From the NCBI GenBank assembly GCA_003223455.1, contig QHVE01000048.1, forward strand, positions 1 through 53,634: a DNA stretch of 53,634 nucleotides, in the 5' to 3' direction. Both the position numbers and the translations under genes were made by a program. Positions within the stretch are counted from its first letter, which is position 1. Every line of letters starts with the position of its first letter. The notes beneath the pieces were generated by a model that was not told the DNA's origin, did not search any database, and worked only from the letters and a program-made list of their open reading frames with translations. Shown piece by piece: positions 44,544 through 52,787 of this stretch. The stretch comes from Gemmatimonadota bacterium. GTDB lineage: Bacteria > Gemmatimonadota > Gemmatimonadetes > Gemmatimonadales > Gemmatimonadaceae.

Positions 44544-45404
44544 CTACCGCGATCTTCCTCCCAGCCACAGCAACGCATCCACGATCAGCCGGTCCTGCAC
44601 CGGATTGCCGAGCGTGTACGACAGCGTCTTGTTCGTCGTGTCGTACTTGTGCTCGTAGTCGATGTCGTTGTGGCCGAAGTTGAAGTAGACCATCCGGTAC
44701 TTCCGGTTCGTCCAGGCGACAGGGTAATAGCCCGAGTGCCAGATCTCGTGCGGCTTGGGGCCCGTGCCGAGCGGGAAGCTCGTGGAGTCGATCGCGAGCA
44801 GGATGTCGATGTCGGGGTTGGTGCGCAGGTCGCGCTCCCACCGGTACCACTCGCTCGGGTTCGAGCGGAAGGTGTGCGGGAGACCGCGCGTCACTGGATG
44901 CGTCCCGTCCTCGACGCGCAGCACGGCCGACGTCGGGCGCCAGGTGTTGCTCGCGTACTGCCCCGCGCCGATGAAGCTGTCGTGGTACCACGGCCAGTTC
45001 GCCGGATACTTCGAGTGGCCGAGCGCGAAGCCGGCGAAGTGGAACCCCATCCACGCGCCCCCCTTCTCCATGTATCGCTGGAACGCCTCGCGCTGCGCCG
45101 GATCCTCGGGACGCGTGTCGAGGAAGACGACGACCTGATGGTGCGCGAGCACGGTGTCGTTCAATCGGCGCCAGTCGGACGTGGTGTCGAACGAGAAGCC
45201 GTTCTTCGCCGCCTGCTCGGGGAACCAGCGCACGGCCTCGCCGAGAAAGCTGAGGTGTGCCTGGTCCTCCTTCCCGGTGAAGAACGCGAGGACGTGGAAC
45301 GGCGACTCGGGTGTCGCGCGAGGAACGCGGTGCGCGCATGCCGACGCGAGCGCGAGACCCGCGAGCGCCAGCACGATCCGGAACCGCATCGCAGGCCCGC
45401 TCAT
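44544..45404 (-). CDS. Lipoprotein with ThuA (trehalose utilisation)-like domain
   Basis: The ATG at 45,404 overlaps the upstream PIG-L stop as ATGA; a second ATG at 45,389 is possible. A lipobox (LASAC) follows the signal. The ThuA-like glutamine-amidotransferase-type core has VLAFFTGKEDQAHLSF, VVVFLDTRPEDPAQREAF, GGAWMGFHFAGFA and the C-terminal GHNDIDYEHK. Domains of this kind accompany sugar-modifying enzymes. The partner gene encodes a Tat-exported deacetylase, so joint periplasmic glycan processing is plausible. Confidence 0.85.
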   Translation of the reverse strand: MSGPAMRFRIVLALAGLALASACAHRVPRATPESPFHVLAFFTGKEDQAHLSFLGEAVRWFPEQAAKNGFSFDTTSDWRRLNDTVLAHHQVVVFLDTRPEDPAQREAFQRYMEKGGAWMGFHFAGFALGHSKYPANWPWYHDSFIGAGQYASNTWRPTSAVLRVEDGTHPVTRGLPHTFRSNPSEWYRWERDLRTNPDIDILLAIDSTSFPLGTGPKPHEIWHSGYYPVAWTNRKYRMVYFNFGHNDIDYEHKYDTTNKTLSYTLGNPVQDRLIVDALLWLGGRSR

Positions 45405-46174
45405 GCGCCGGGCAGACGGTCTGCCGCCTCGGCGCGCGGCAGTCGCACGAATCCCTCCGCCGCGAGCGCCCCCGACTCGCGGCCGCGCCAGTTCGCCATC
45501 GGCTCGTGATGCGCGCGCCAGATCGCCGCGCCGTCCTGGCTCGTGTGCGCAAGGAGTGCAGCCTTCTTCTTCTCCACCACCGATGAGATGTCCACGTAGG
45601 TGTCCGGGCGGAACAGGTTGGTCTGACTTCCTGCATTCACCTCGAAGAAGAAGACACTCGGCGTGCGCAGCGCCATGCACGCCCGCAACCCGATCAAGCT
45701 CGCCGCCTGGTGGTCCATGTGGGTGTCCACGGGCCAGTGCAGGAACACGATGTCGGGCTTCGCATCGCCGAGCAGCTTGGTCATGTTCGCAATGTGCGGC
45801 TTCGTCACCTCGGTCGCGCCGTCCACCTGCCCGAAGAACACCGGCGTGGCGCCGAGCACCACGCACGCCGCCTCGGCCTCGAGCGTCCGGATGTGCGCCG
45901 CGTCTTCGAGCGACTTGCCCTCGATGCCCCGCTCGCCTCGCGTGAGGTAGACGATGCGCACCACGTGGCCCGCGGCGGCGTAGCGCGCCAGCGTGCCCCC
46001 GCAGCCCGATTCGGGGTCGTCGGGGTGCCCCCCGACGCACACCACGGAGAGCGGCGCCTGCGCCGCATTGCTGTGCACGTCGGGGATCGGCAGGGTGGTC
46101 GCAGCGACCATCGGGCCGACCGCCGCGAGCGAGTGCTGCAGGAAGCCGCGCCGCGAGAGATCGGAGTCCGACAT
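45401..46174 (-). CDS. Tat-exported PIG-L family deacetylase
   Basis: The Tat leader is SRRGFLQHSLAAVGPMVAA. The zinc motif is GGHPDDPESGCGGTL near 48-62, with a later HWPVDTHMDHQAA near 145-157 supplying the His pair. This is a canonical LmbE/PIG-L active site. The 257-residue protein is co-transcribed with the ThuA lipoprotein by a 4-bp overlap and is divergent from the DHFR-like gene. Confidence 0.9.
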   Translation of the reverse strand: MSDSDLSRRGFLQHSLAAVGPMVAATTLPIPDVHSNAAQAPLSVVCVGGHPDDPESGCGGTLARYAAAGHVVRIVYLTRGERGIEGKSLEDAAHIRTLEAEAACVVLGATPVFFGQVDGATEVTKPHIANMTKLLGDAKPDIVFLHWPVDTHMDHQAASLIGLRACMALRTPSVFFFEVNAGSQTNLFRPDTYVDISSVVEKKKAALLAHTSQDGAAIWRAHHEPMANWRGRESGALAAEGFVRLPRAEAADRLPGA

Positions 46175-46328
46175 TCCACGAACGTGCAGTGGTGCGCCGT
46201 GGCCGGCTAGTGCTCGCTTCCGGGCACTGCATATTCCGGCCGCGTAGCGCCGTGTCGATTTCGGTCTCTCTCGTTCGACGCACGAATGAAGGCCTGCCGC
46301 ATCGACACCGAACCAATTGGAGATCTCA

Positions 46329-46925
46329 ATGCGAAAGCTGATCGTTTCCGAGTTCACGACGCTGGACGGCGTGATGCAGGCGCCCGGCGGGAAGGACGAG
46401 GATAGAGATGGCGGATTCGAGCATGGTGGGTGGACACTCCCGTACTGGCACGACGACATCGGCAAGAGCTTCTTCGAGCTGCTCGAGGGATGCGATGCCT
46501 TCTTGCTCGGCCGGCGGACGTACGTCACCCACGCCGAGGCGTTCGAGCCGATGCCCGAGGGCGACGTATTCGGCGACGCGATGAACTCGCGCCAGCACTA
46601 CGTGGTCTCGCGGACGCTCGAGAACCCGGTCTGGCGGAACACGACGGTGATCCGCGACGAGCCGATCGATGCGATCCGCGCACTGAAGGCGCAGGCCGGC
46701 GGAAGCATCCTCACCGACGGGAGCAGCCAGCTCGTGCACGCCATGCTCGCGCACGATCTCGTCGACGAGCTGCACCTGCTGGTCTATCCGCTGGTGCTGG
46801 GAAAGGGAAAGAAGGTGCTGCCGGACGGCGTCACCGCGAAGTTCGACTTGCTATCGTCGAAGACATATCCCAGCGGGGTGGTTGGGCTGCACTATGCTCG
46901 AAAGGGGCAGACAGGCGAGGGGTAG
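46329..46925 (+). CDS. Dihydrofolate reductase / RibD C-terminal family protein
   Basis: The ATG at 46,329 follows GGAG by 6 bp. VSEFTTLDGVMQAPGGKDED opens the protein, LLGRRTYVTHA sits near 60-70, the Gly-rich NADPH loop is replaced by TDGSSQLVHAML near 128-139, and LVYPLVLGKGKKVLP near 151-165 completes the fold. It belongs to the common YyaP-type subgroup. The substrate is unknown. Confidence 0.87.
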   Translation: MRKLIVSEFTTLDGVMQAPGGKDEDRDGGFEHGGWTLPYWHDDIGKSFFELLEGCDAFLLGRRTYVTHAEAFEPMPEGDVFGDAMNSRQHYVVSRTLENPVWRNTTVIRDEPIDAIRALKAQAGGSILTDGSSQLVHAMLAHDLVDELHLLVYPLVLGKGKKVLPDGVTAKFDLLSSKTYPSGVVGLHYARKGQTGEG

Positions 46926-46949
46926 GAGGCGAGCACGCTCGCGTCGACG

Positions 46950-47513
46950 ATGATCACCGGTCAGTGGGGAAAGCCCTCCGAAGTGCTTCTCGGCCTCGTG
47001 GCCGAGGTGGACGGGTCCGTCCGGGGCGTCGTGAATCCCGGCAGGCTGGACGCGCCGATCCGCCGAGGACATTTCGACGCCACGTCCGGTGCGCTCGACC
47101 TCGAGGGCGAGTACGTCGGACCCGACGGAACGGCCCAGCCGTTTCACATCACGGGTCGTCTCGATGGGCGGACGCTGCGCCTCACGTACCAGTTCGGCGA
47201 CGAGCGCGGCGAGACCGCGGCGGTCCGCGTGGAGGAGTACGTGCCTCGGCCAGTCACTCTCGGAGATCGACTGAGAGCACGCTTCGCCGCCCTTCAGCGG
47301 TCGATCCACGCACGGCGCCGGCCCACGGGAAAGCAGAACGCCCGCGCGCTTCGGGAGCGAGGTGAATCGTTGGACTCGCGACGTGGAACGCGACGTACGA
47401 CACGACGCGCGGACCGACGATCGCGACGCGCACCGCGCAGTGGAACGAGGTATTCGCGAAGAAGAACCGGCGCGACTTCGTGCTCGTCCTGGAGGATCGA
47501 AACGGACGCCTGA
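46950..47513 (+). CDS. Hypothetical protein whose C-terminus runs into a truncated acetyltransferase
   Basis: Residues 1 to about 115 look like a beta-rich domain (GQWGKPSEVLLGLVAEVDG, DGTAQPFHITGRLDG, LRLTYQFGDERGE). After about residue 125 the sequence is almost only Arg, Ser and Thr because it reads the acetyltransferase gene in the wrong frame. The natural end was probably lost in a deletion near 47,330-47,372. The function is unknown. Confidence 0.5.
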   Translation: MITGQWGKPSEVLLGLVAEVDGSVRGVVNPGRLDAPIRRGHFDATSGALDLEGEYVGPDGTAQPFHITGRLDGRTLRLTYQFGDERGETAAVRVEEYVPRPVTLGDRLRARFAALQRSIHARRRPTGKQNARALRERGESLDSRRGTRRTTRRADRRSRRAPRSGTRYSRRRTGATSCSSWRIETDA

Positions 47514-47797
47514 TCGGATTCACCTGGGGCAAGCCCGAGGCGGGCGAGTTCGAGGGCCAGTTGAGCAAGATCTACCTGCGCTGGGAGTATCACGGGCTGG
47601 GGCTGGGCCGGAGGATGATGACGGAGACGGCGCGACGGTTCGCCGAGCGTGGCATCCACTCGTTCATCCTCTTTGCGGAGCTCAGCAACCCGACGCTCGG
47701 CTTCTATGACCGCATGGGTGGCGAGCGCCTCCTCGACGACCGCGGGCAGTTCAGCGGCGCGTACGGGTGGCGTGACGTCAGCACGCTCTTGCTCTGA
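47366..47797 (+). pseudogene. 5'-truncated GNAT acetyltransferase gene
   Basis: Open from a stop at 47,363, the frame encodes TWNATYDTTRGP, RDFVLVLEDRNGRLIGFTWG, then LRWEYHGLGLGRRMMTETA (the acetyl-CoA loop with Gly-x-Gly near the middle) and ELSNPTLGFYDRMGG. These are GNAT motifs. The usual first 25-30 residues are missing and no start codon precedes the conserved part; a GTG at 47,480 would give only 105 residues. The upstream sequence belongs to another truncated gene. Confidence 0.65.
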
Positions 47798-47850
47798 CCG
47801 AGGCTTCTCGCCGGCGAGGCTCCGCCGATCGCCGTTCATCGCGGCACGCG

Positions 47851-48495
47851 TCACCCGAGCCCGGCTGCTCGAGCGATCTGCGTCAGTCCCGCTGCGACGA
47901 CGACGACTCCGATCGCACGCGCCGCTCGCGCACTGGCCGGTGCGAGCCGTTCGGCGGTGATGGCCGCGGTCGCGGCAGCCATCACCCCAACGTCCGTCAT
48001 GCCGAGGACCAGTACGACCGCCGTGAGACCGGCGCACGAGCGGGTGCAGTATGCACCGAGCCGTAATCCGTATCGCAGTGCGGTGCCGGCGTCGGCCGAC
48101 AGTGCACAGCCGCCACCCGGACCCCCGCGACAGATGGCAAGGTGCTGCGCCTTCCATTCGGAGAGCTGCACGACGCCGGCCAGCAGCACGACTGCGCTGA
48201 TGGCGATTGGAGCGATGCGCGCGAGCGCGGGGTGCCGCATCGGCAGCTCGGCCAGCGCGACACCGACCGGGAATACGATCGTTCCCAGCACCGTCCAGAC
48301 GACGAAGTATCCGACGCCGACGAGGGCGATCAGCCGACCGGCGCGGGTCTCGTTCACCTCGCCGATCATCAGCCGATAGCGCCACAGCATGGGGACGAGC
48401 GATGGTAGCATCATCGCCACCATCATCACGACCCACATGCCGAGGAACGACGCTCCTGCGTCCGTCCACGTCTGTCCGGGCATCCGCATCCACAT
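47851..48495 (-). CDS. DUF2182 family integral membrane protein
   Basis: The ATG at 48,495 follows AGGAGA by 5 bp. WVVMMVAMMLPSLVPMLWRY near 19-38 is the signature of DUF2182 (predicted metal-binding membrane protein), and a later Trp-Lys-x-Gln-His segment (SEWKAQHLAICRGG) plus GLRLGAYCTRSCAGL keep the conserved Cys residues. There are about six helices in 214 residues. The role is unknown, although metal binding has been predicted for the family. Confidence 0.85.
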   Translation of the reverse strand: MWMRMPGQTWTDAGASFLGMWVVMMVAMMLPSLVPMLWRYRLMIGEVNETRAGRLIALVGVGYFVVWTVLGTIVFPVGVALAELPMRHPALARIAPIAISAVVLLAGVVQLSEWKAQHLAICRGGPGGGCALSADAGTALRYGLRLGAYCTRSCAGLTAVVLVLGMTDVGVMAAATAAITAERLAPASARAARAIGVVVVAAGLTQIARAAGLG

Positions 48496-48547
48496 ACACG
48501 TCTCCTGTGTCATCCCGATCGAGCAGACATCTCTCCGCAATGGATTT

Positions 48548-48609
48548 CACGGAGAGCGCGGAGGGGTGCGCCTTGCAAAGACCCCTTGAACCCTCCGCGC
48601 CTCCGCGTG
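48548..48609. repeat. Imperfect inverted repeat, CACGGAG...CTCCGCGTG type
   Basis: Arms at 48548-48565 and 48591-48609 are near-perfect complements around a 25-nt interval (cacg-gagagcgcggaggg against its cacgcggaggcgcggaggg counterpart). It lies in the 146-bp gap between two minus-strand genes. It resembles the CTCCGCGxCTCCGCGTG repeats spread in many GC-rich genomes; a half copy is at 44522-44538. Confidence 0.5.
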
Positions 48610-48641
48610 GAATCCCCGGCGCACCGAGGGCATTGACCGGT

Positions 48642-49415
48642 TCAGCGCGCGTCGTACCGGTCGTGGTGCCGCCACCAGATGCCCGTCTCGTTTCGCCCCA
48701 GCGGTGCGCGGTCGAGCCACTGATACATCCCCCAGAGGTTGTCGAGACCGCGCGCGTAGGTCGAGTACGTGTGGTAGACGACGCCGTCCTCGAGCGCGAA
48801 CGCGCTGACGCCCGGCCGCTCGCGCGTGTACGCGGCCGGCTCGGTGCCCGTCTGCGCCGCGATCTGCGCGACGGGCGCGTCGCTGCCCATCGTCTGCCAC
48901 TGCCGCTCGCGCCGGTAGTTGTACTCGATCCCCCCGCCGCGCTGCTGCTGCTCGGTGAAGTAGGCGTTGAAGTCGGCGTTGAAATCCGTCTGGTGCGCCG
49001 ACGCCCAGGGGAAGCTCCACCCCATCCGCGACTTGAACGCCTGCAGCTTCGCGAGCGGCGCCCGCGACACCGCCGAGAGCATGACGTCGTGGTTGGCCAG
49101 GTGCACCGCGAACCCGTCGAACCCGTCCGCGATGCTCGAGCACGACGGGCAGCCCGCGGTGTAGTCGGGCCCGAACATGAAATGGTAGACGAGGAGCTGC
49201 GATCGCCCGCGGAAGAGATCGGCCAGCGAGGCGCTCCCCTCATCGGTGTCGAAGCGATAGTCCTTGTCGACTCGTACCCACGGCAGCGCCTGGCGCCGCT
49301 GCGCCAGCTCGTCGCTGCGGCGCGTCAGCTCCTTCTCCGCCTCGAGCAGGTCGAGCCGCGCCGCGAGCCATTCGTCGCGCGTGCCGGTCATGTGCGTGAT
49401 GGTCTGCGTCGTCAT
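48642..49415 (-). CDS. DUF899 family thioredoxin-like protein
   Basis: The 257-residue protein has the family pattern: RDEWLAARLDLLEAEKELTR, then YHFMFGPDYTAGCPSCSSIAD with a CPSC active-site-like motif near 89-92, and GVVYHTYSTYARGLDNLWGMYQWLDRA near the end. DUF899 proteins have a thioredoxin-like fold and are predicted to act in redox reactions. The gene is divergent from the HTH/TPR regulator with 106 bp between starts, so the two may share a control region. Confidence 0.88.
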   Translation of the reverse strand: MTTQTITHMTGTRDEWLAARLDLLEAEKELTRRSDELAQRRQALPWVRVDKDYRFDTDEGSASLADLFRGRSQLLVYHFMFGPDYTAGCPSCSSIADGFDGFAVHLANHDVMLSAVSRAPLAKLQAFKSRMGWSFPWASAHQTDFNADFNAYFTEQQQRGGGIEYNYRRERQWQTMGSDAPVAQIAAQTGTEPAAYTRERPGVSAFALEDGVVYHTYSTYARGLDNLWGMYQWLDRAPLGRNETGIWWRHHDRYDAR

Positions 49416-49521
49416 CGTTCGTGTCTCCGTGCCAGTGTGTGTGCCGTCGTTGTTGATGGCGTGGAGATAGACTTAGCGTCGGCCAGCGGAGCGTGAGAGT
49501 TACAAGTGTGACGGGATTCCG

Positions 49522-50742
49522 ATGGACTCGTTGATCACCGCCGCGGCCCGGGCGCTCGCCGCGGGCGATCCGATCGGCGCCCTGAAGCGGGTCGCCTTGC
49601 GCGACGACGCGCCGGCGCTCGCGCTGCGCGGCATCGCGATGGCACAGCTCGGCGATCTCGCGCGTGCGAAGGTGCTCCTGCGCAGCGCTGCGCGCGCATT
49701 CGGCGCAGGCGAGGCGGTGGCACGAGCGCGCTGCGTGGTCGCCGAGGCCGAGATCGCGCTCGTCACGCGCGACCTCGGCTGGCCGGCGAAGTCACTCGAT
49801 GCGGCCCGGGCGACGCTCGAAGCGCGCGGCGACCGCGTCAACGCCGCGCATGCGCGGCATCTCGCGGTGCGGCGCCTGCTGCTGATCGGACGCATCGACG
49901 ACGCCGAGCGTGCGCTGGCGGAGGTCGATCCGGCGTCGCTTCCTCCCGCGTCGCGCACCGCCCACGAGCTGGTAGTCGCGGGGATCGCCGTGCGACGAAT
50001 CCGCACGAAGGAAGCGCGCGCCGCGCTCGCGCGGGCCGAGCGCGCCGTGCGGCAGGCGCGCATCCCGGCGCTCGCGGCCGAGGTCGAGGGCGCGGCGCGT
50101 GTGCTCGACGCTCCCGCGGCCCGTCTGATCGCCGATGGCGTGGAGCGGCTCGTCGTGCTCGACGAGGTCGAGGATCTGCTCGCGTCGGACGCGCTGATCG
50201 TCGACGCGTGCCGCCTCGTCGTCCGCGAGGGCGAGAAGGTCGTCTCGCTCGCCACGCGGCCCGTGCTGTTCGCCCTGGCGCGCACGCTGGGCGAAGCATA
50301 TCCCGGTGACGCACCGAGGGATGTGCTCATCGCGCGCGCGTTCGGGTCGAAGTTCACCGACGAGTCGCACCGCGCGCGGCTGCGCGTCGAGGTCGGGCGG
50401 GTGCGCGCGGCTCTCCGGCCACTGGCCGACGTGCGCGCGACGAAGCGCGGGTTCACGCTCGCACCGCGCCGTGCACGCGAGGTCCTCGTGCTGGCGCGTC
50501 CCGTGGACGACGAGCACGCGGGCGTGCTCGCCTTCCTCGGCGACGGTGAATCGTGGTCGAGCTCCGCGCTCGCGCTAGCGTTGCGAACGAGTCAGCGCAC
50601 CGTGCAGCGGGCGCTCGACGAGCTCGCGGCGGCGGGGAAGGTGCAGCCACTCGGTCGCGGGCGGGCGCGCCGCTGGATGACGCCACCGGCGATGGGATTC
50701 ACGACGACATTGTTACTCCCATCGTCGCTGCCGATCGAGTAG
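49522..50742 (+). CDS. TPR-containing regulator with C-terminal winged-helix domain
   Basis: In the 406-residue protein, about 1-190 are Ala/Arg-rich TPR-like helices (LALRGIAMAQLGDLARAK, ARAALARAERAVRQAR). A second section near 200-300 resembles response-regulator-type DNA-binding segments (LFALARTLGEAYPGDAPRDVL, RLRVEVGRVRAALRPL). The C-terminus near 340-385 is a helix-turn-helix (SSSALALALRTSQRTVQRALDELAAAG). I infer a transcriptional regulator; the target may be the gene that begins 9 bp downstream or the divergent DUF899 gene. Confidence 0.7.
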   Translation: MDSLITAAARALAAGDPIGALKRVALRDDAPALALRGIAMAQLGDLARAKVLLRSAARAFGAGEAVARARCVVAEAEIALVTRDLGWPAKSLDAARATLEARGDRVNAAHARHLAVRRLLLIGRIDDAERALAEVDPASLPPASRTAHELVVAGIAVRRIRTKEARAALARAERAVRQARIPALAAEVEGAARVLDAPAARLIADGVERLVVLDEVEDLLASDALIVDACRLVVREGEKVVSLATRPVLFALARTLGEAYPGDAPRDVLIARAFGSKFTDESHRARLRVEVGRVRAALRPLADVRATKRGFTLAPRRAREVLVLARPVDDEHAGVLAFLGDGESWSSSALALALRTSQRTVQRALDELAAAGKVQPLGRGRARRWMTPPAMGFTTTLLLPSSLPIE

Positions 50743-50751
50743 GATCGGGGC

Positions 50752-51399
50752 ATGAAATCGACGACTGCCGAGATCGTGCGCGAGTACGGTCCCTTCGAGG
50801 GGGTCAAGAACGTGGGTGGCGTCACCTACGACGGCCGACACGTGTGGTACGCCGCCGGCGACAAGCTGATCGCGTTCGATCCCGCGAGCGGGGAGACGCA
50901 GCGGTCGATCGACGTCGCCGCACACGCGGGCACCGCGTTCGACGGCCGGTATCTCTATCAGATCGCCGAGGCGCGCATCCACAAGATCGACCCGGCGACC
51001 GGCCACGTGCTCGCCACCATTCCCGCGCCGGGCAACGGCGGTGACTCGGGGCTCGCGTGGGCCGAAGGGACGCTCTGGGTGGGACAGCATCGCGATCGGA
51101 AGATCCACCAGATCGATCCCGAGACCGGCGCGATCCTGCGCACCATCGAGTCCAACCGCTTCGTCACCGGGGTGACCTGGGTGGACGGAGAGCTCTGGCA
51201 CGGCACCTGGGAGGGCGAGGAGAGCGATATCCGGCGCATCGACGCCAGTACGGGCGAGGTGCTCGAGCGGTTGGAGATGCCGCCCGGCGTCGGCGTGTCG
51301 GGGCTCGAGTCCGACGGCGGCGATCGGTTCTTCTGCGGCGGCGGCGGGAAGAGCGCGAAGGTGAGAGCGGTGCGTCGGCCAGAGCGTCCGGCGCGGTAG
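50752..51399 (+). CDS. Glutaminyl cyclase-like beta-propeller protein
   Basis: The 215-residue protein is built of repeated blades (VGGVTYDGRHVWYAAGDKL, LAWAEGTLWVGQHRDRKI, VTGVTWVDGELWHGTWEGE), each with the IDP-x-TG turn (KIDPATGHVL, QIDPETGAIL). This is the glutamine cyclotransferase / NHL-like pattern, but it has no signal peptide and only about five blades, and no catalytic residue is certain. It starts 9 bp after the regulator gene and so is co-transcribed with it. It may be a sensor or scaffold. Confidence 0.7.
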   Translation: MKSTTAEIVREYGPFEGVKNVGGVTYDGRHVWYAAGDKLIAFDPASGETQRSIDVAAHAGTAFDGRYLYQIAEARIHKIDPATGHVLATIPAPGNGGDSGLAWAEGTLWVGQHRDRKIHQIDPETGAILRTIESNRFVTGVTWVDGELWHGTWEGEESDIRRIDASTGEVLERLEMPPGVGVSGLESDGGDRFFCGGGGKSAKVRAVRRPERPAR

Positions 51400-51490
51400 G
51401 AGGCACTAGCGCGCGGTCGATCGCGTGCGGGACGAGTCGGGTGGTGAGCGCGCCCGCGGCGATGGAATCTCGTTCGTCTAGCGGGCGAAA

Positions 51491-51889
51491 CTATTGGACT
51501 ACAACCGTACCTCTCATACCGCTCGTCGCCGTTCCGTGGATCGTACAATGGAACGCATAGCTGCCAGCGGCCGCGAACTTACGTTGGTGAGAGGTTTTGT
51601 CAGGAGCCTCGAAGTTGCCTGCGAATACGCCGACCGCGAGCGCGGCCTCGGGAGTATCGAACACGATGTTGTGGGTCACGGCCGACTCGTTGATCCAGAT
51701 GGCGGCAGCATTTACTCCTACCACTCGACTCGTCGGTGCAAAGCTGAGCGTCGTCATGCAGAATGTGTTCTCGATCGAGCAATTGGCTGGCGCTTGACCG
51801 AGAGGCCCTGCTCCGTCGGTTGACGAGCTGCACGCGGCAGCTGCTGCCAACAGAAGAAAGCGACCGAGCAGATGAGAAGCTCTCGACAT
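51491..51889 (-). CDS. Exported cupredoxin (plastocyanin/azurin-like) lipoprotein
   Basis: The ATG at 51,889 follows GGAGG. The signal ends in a lipobox (AAAAC). Copper ligands are visible: His in AVTHNIVFD, then FHCTIHG with Cys and His, and Met in TSGMRGTVVV. All four type-1 copper ligands are present in the usual order. The 132-residue protein is probably a periplasmic electron carrier tethered to a membrane. It is convergent with the propeller gene and divergent from a frameshifted gene. Confidence 0.88.
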   Translation of the reverse strand: MSRASHLLGRFLLLAAAAACSSSTDGAGPLGQAPANCSIENTFCMTTLSFAPTSRVVGVNAAAIWINESAVTHNIVFDTPEAALAVGVFAGNFEAPDKTSHQRKFAAAGSYAFHCTIHGTATSGMRGTVVVQ

Positions 51890-51974
51890 GCTGCCTCCGG
51901 AGACCGTGATGCTCTTGCCTGTCAACATCGATATACCGTCAATCGCAGGCCCAAGCTAGTCAATGGGGAGAATC

Positions 51975-52444
51975 ATGGCCGTCTGGCAAGTCGAATTCGC
52001 GATCGTTCCGCGACGCGCGCTCGCGAACCCTCGCGTCGCCCTCTCGCGACTCATGGATACCGACTGGTGGAGCGCCGAGCGACTTCCGGCGGGCTATTCA
52101 CACAGCTCGCGGCGATCGCGGCTCCCGGTTCGTCACCGACGGCGGAGCTCCAGACCTGGGGCGACGAGGACGGCAACCGCGTCGACGTCTGGTCCGTGAA
52201 CGGCAAGGCGACGCGCATGACCGCTCGTGTCGACGTTCGGCGTCTCGATGCCCGATTCAGCGCCATGTTGCTCCAGTTCGCGCGCGTCGCCGATTCCGTG
52301 CTCGTCCGGCGGGACGGTCTCGTCGTCGAACCACTCGTCGGAGCCTTTGGCGCCGCATTGCGAACGTCGGAGGCGTGGAAGTACGCGACCGATCCGGCCG
52401 CATACTTCGCCTCATACGCCGAGCCCGAGGACGACGATCAATAG
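51975..52444 (+). pseudogene. Small conserved protein gene with a frameshift
   Basis: The ATG at 51,975 follows GGGGAG. The first frame reads MAVWQVEFAIVPRRALANPR, then TDWWSAERLPAGY, and at about 52,095-52,110 the sense continues in another frame: QLAAIAAPG, LQTWGDEDGNRVDVWSVNG, RVDVRRLDARFSAMLLQFAR to a stop at 52,442. The joined protein would be about 155 residues, soluble, with no known catalytic motif. The lesion is a single-codon-sized indel in CTATTCACACAG. Confidence 0.65.
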
Positions 52445-52566
52445 TCGTCGGCCCCAGCCTGACGAAGCGTGAGCTGACGCTCGATCGACTGGCGCTCGCT
52501 CGCACTGCTGCTATGATAGCGTTGGACAACCATCGCGGTCATCGACGAGGGCTGGAGGAGAGAAGA

Positions 52567-52782
52567 ATGCGCATCGTGTCCGTCGTGTTGGGACTCGTGA
52601 GCCTGTTCTTCGCGTTCTACACGGTTCGCCTGCTCGTCGTCACGCAGGGCTTGCAGCACATACGTCCTGGTGGCCAGGGCGCCTACGTCGGCGCGATCGT
52701 GTTTCCGCTCCTCGCGCTGGGCTGCGGCTGGGCTAGCGTCCTATGCTGGCGGCGCGCGATGCTGGTGCGTGCACCCAGGTGA
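52567..52782 (+). CDS. Small two-helix membrane protein (71 aa)
   Basis: The ATG follows GGAGGAGAG. Two hydrophobic segments, VSVVLGLVSLFFAFYTVRLLV and YVGAIVFPLLALGCGWASVL, make a membrane hairpin. It ends 5 bp before the glycosidase start. No family is recognised. Confidence 0.65.
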   Translation: MRIVSVVLGLVSLFFAFYTVRLLVVTQGLQHIRPGGQGAYVGAIVFPLLALGCGWASVLCWRRAMLVRAPR

Positions 52783-52787
52783 ACCGT

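Noticed and set aside
47807-47818. Perfect palindrome CTCGCCGGCGAG between convergent genes
   Set aside because: It has no loop and is too short to form a stable terminator; such palindromes are common in GC-rich DNA.
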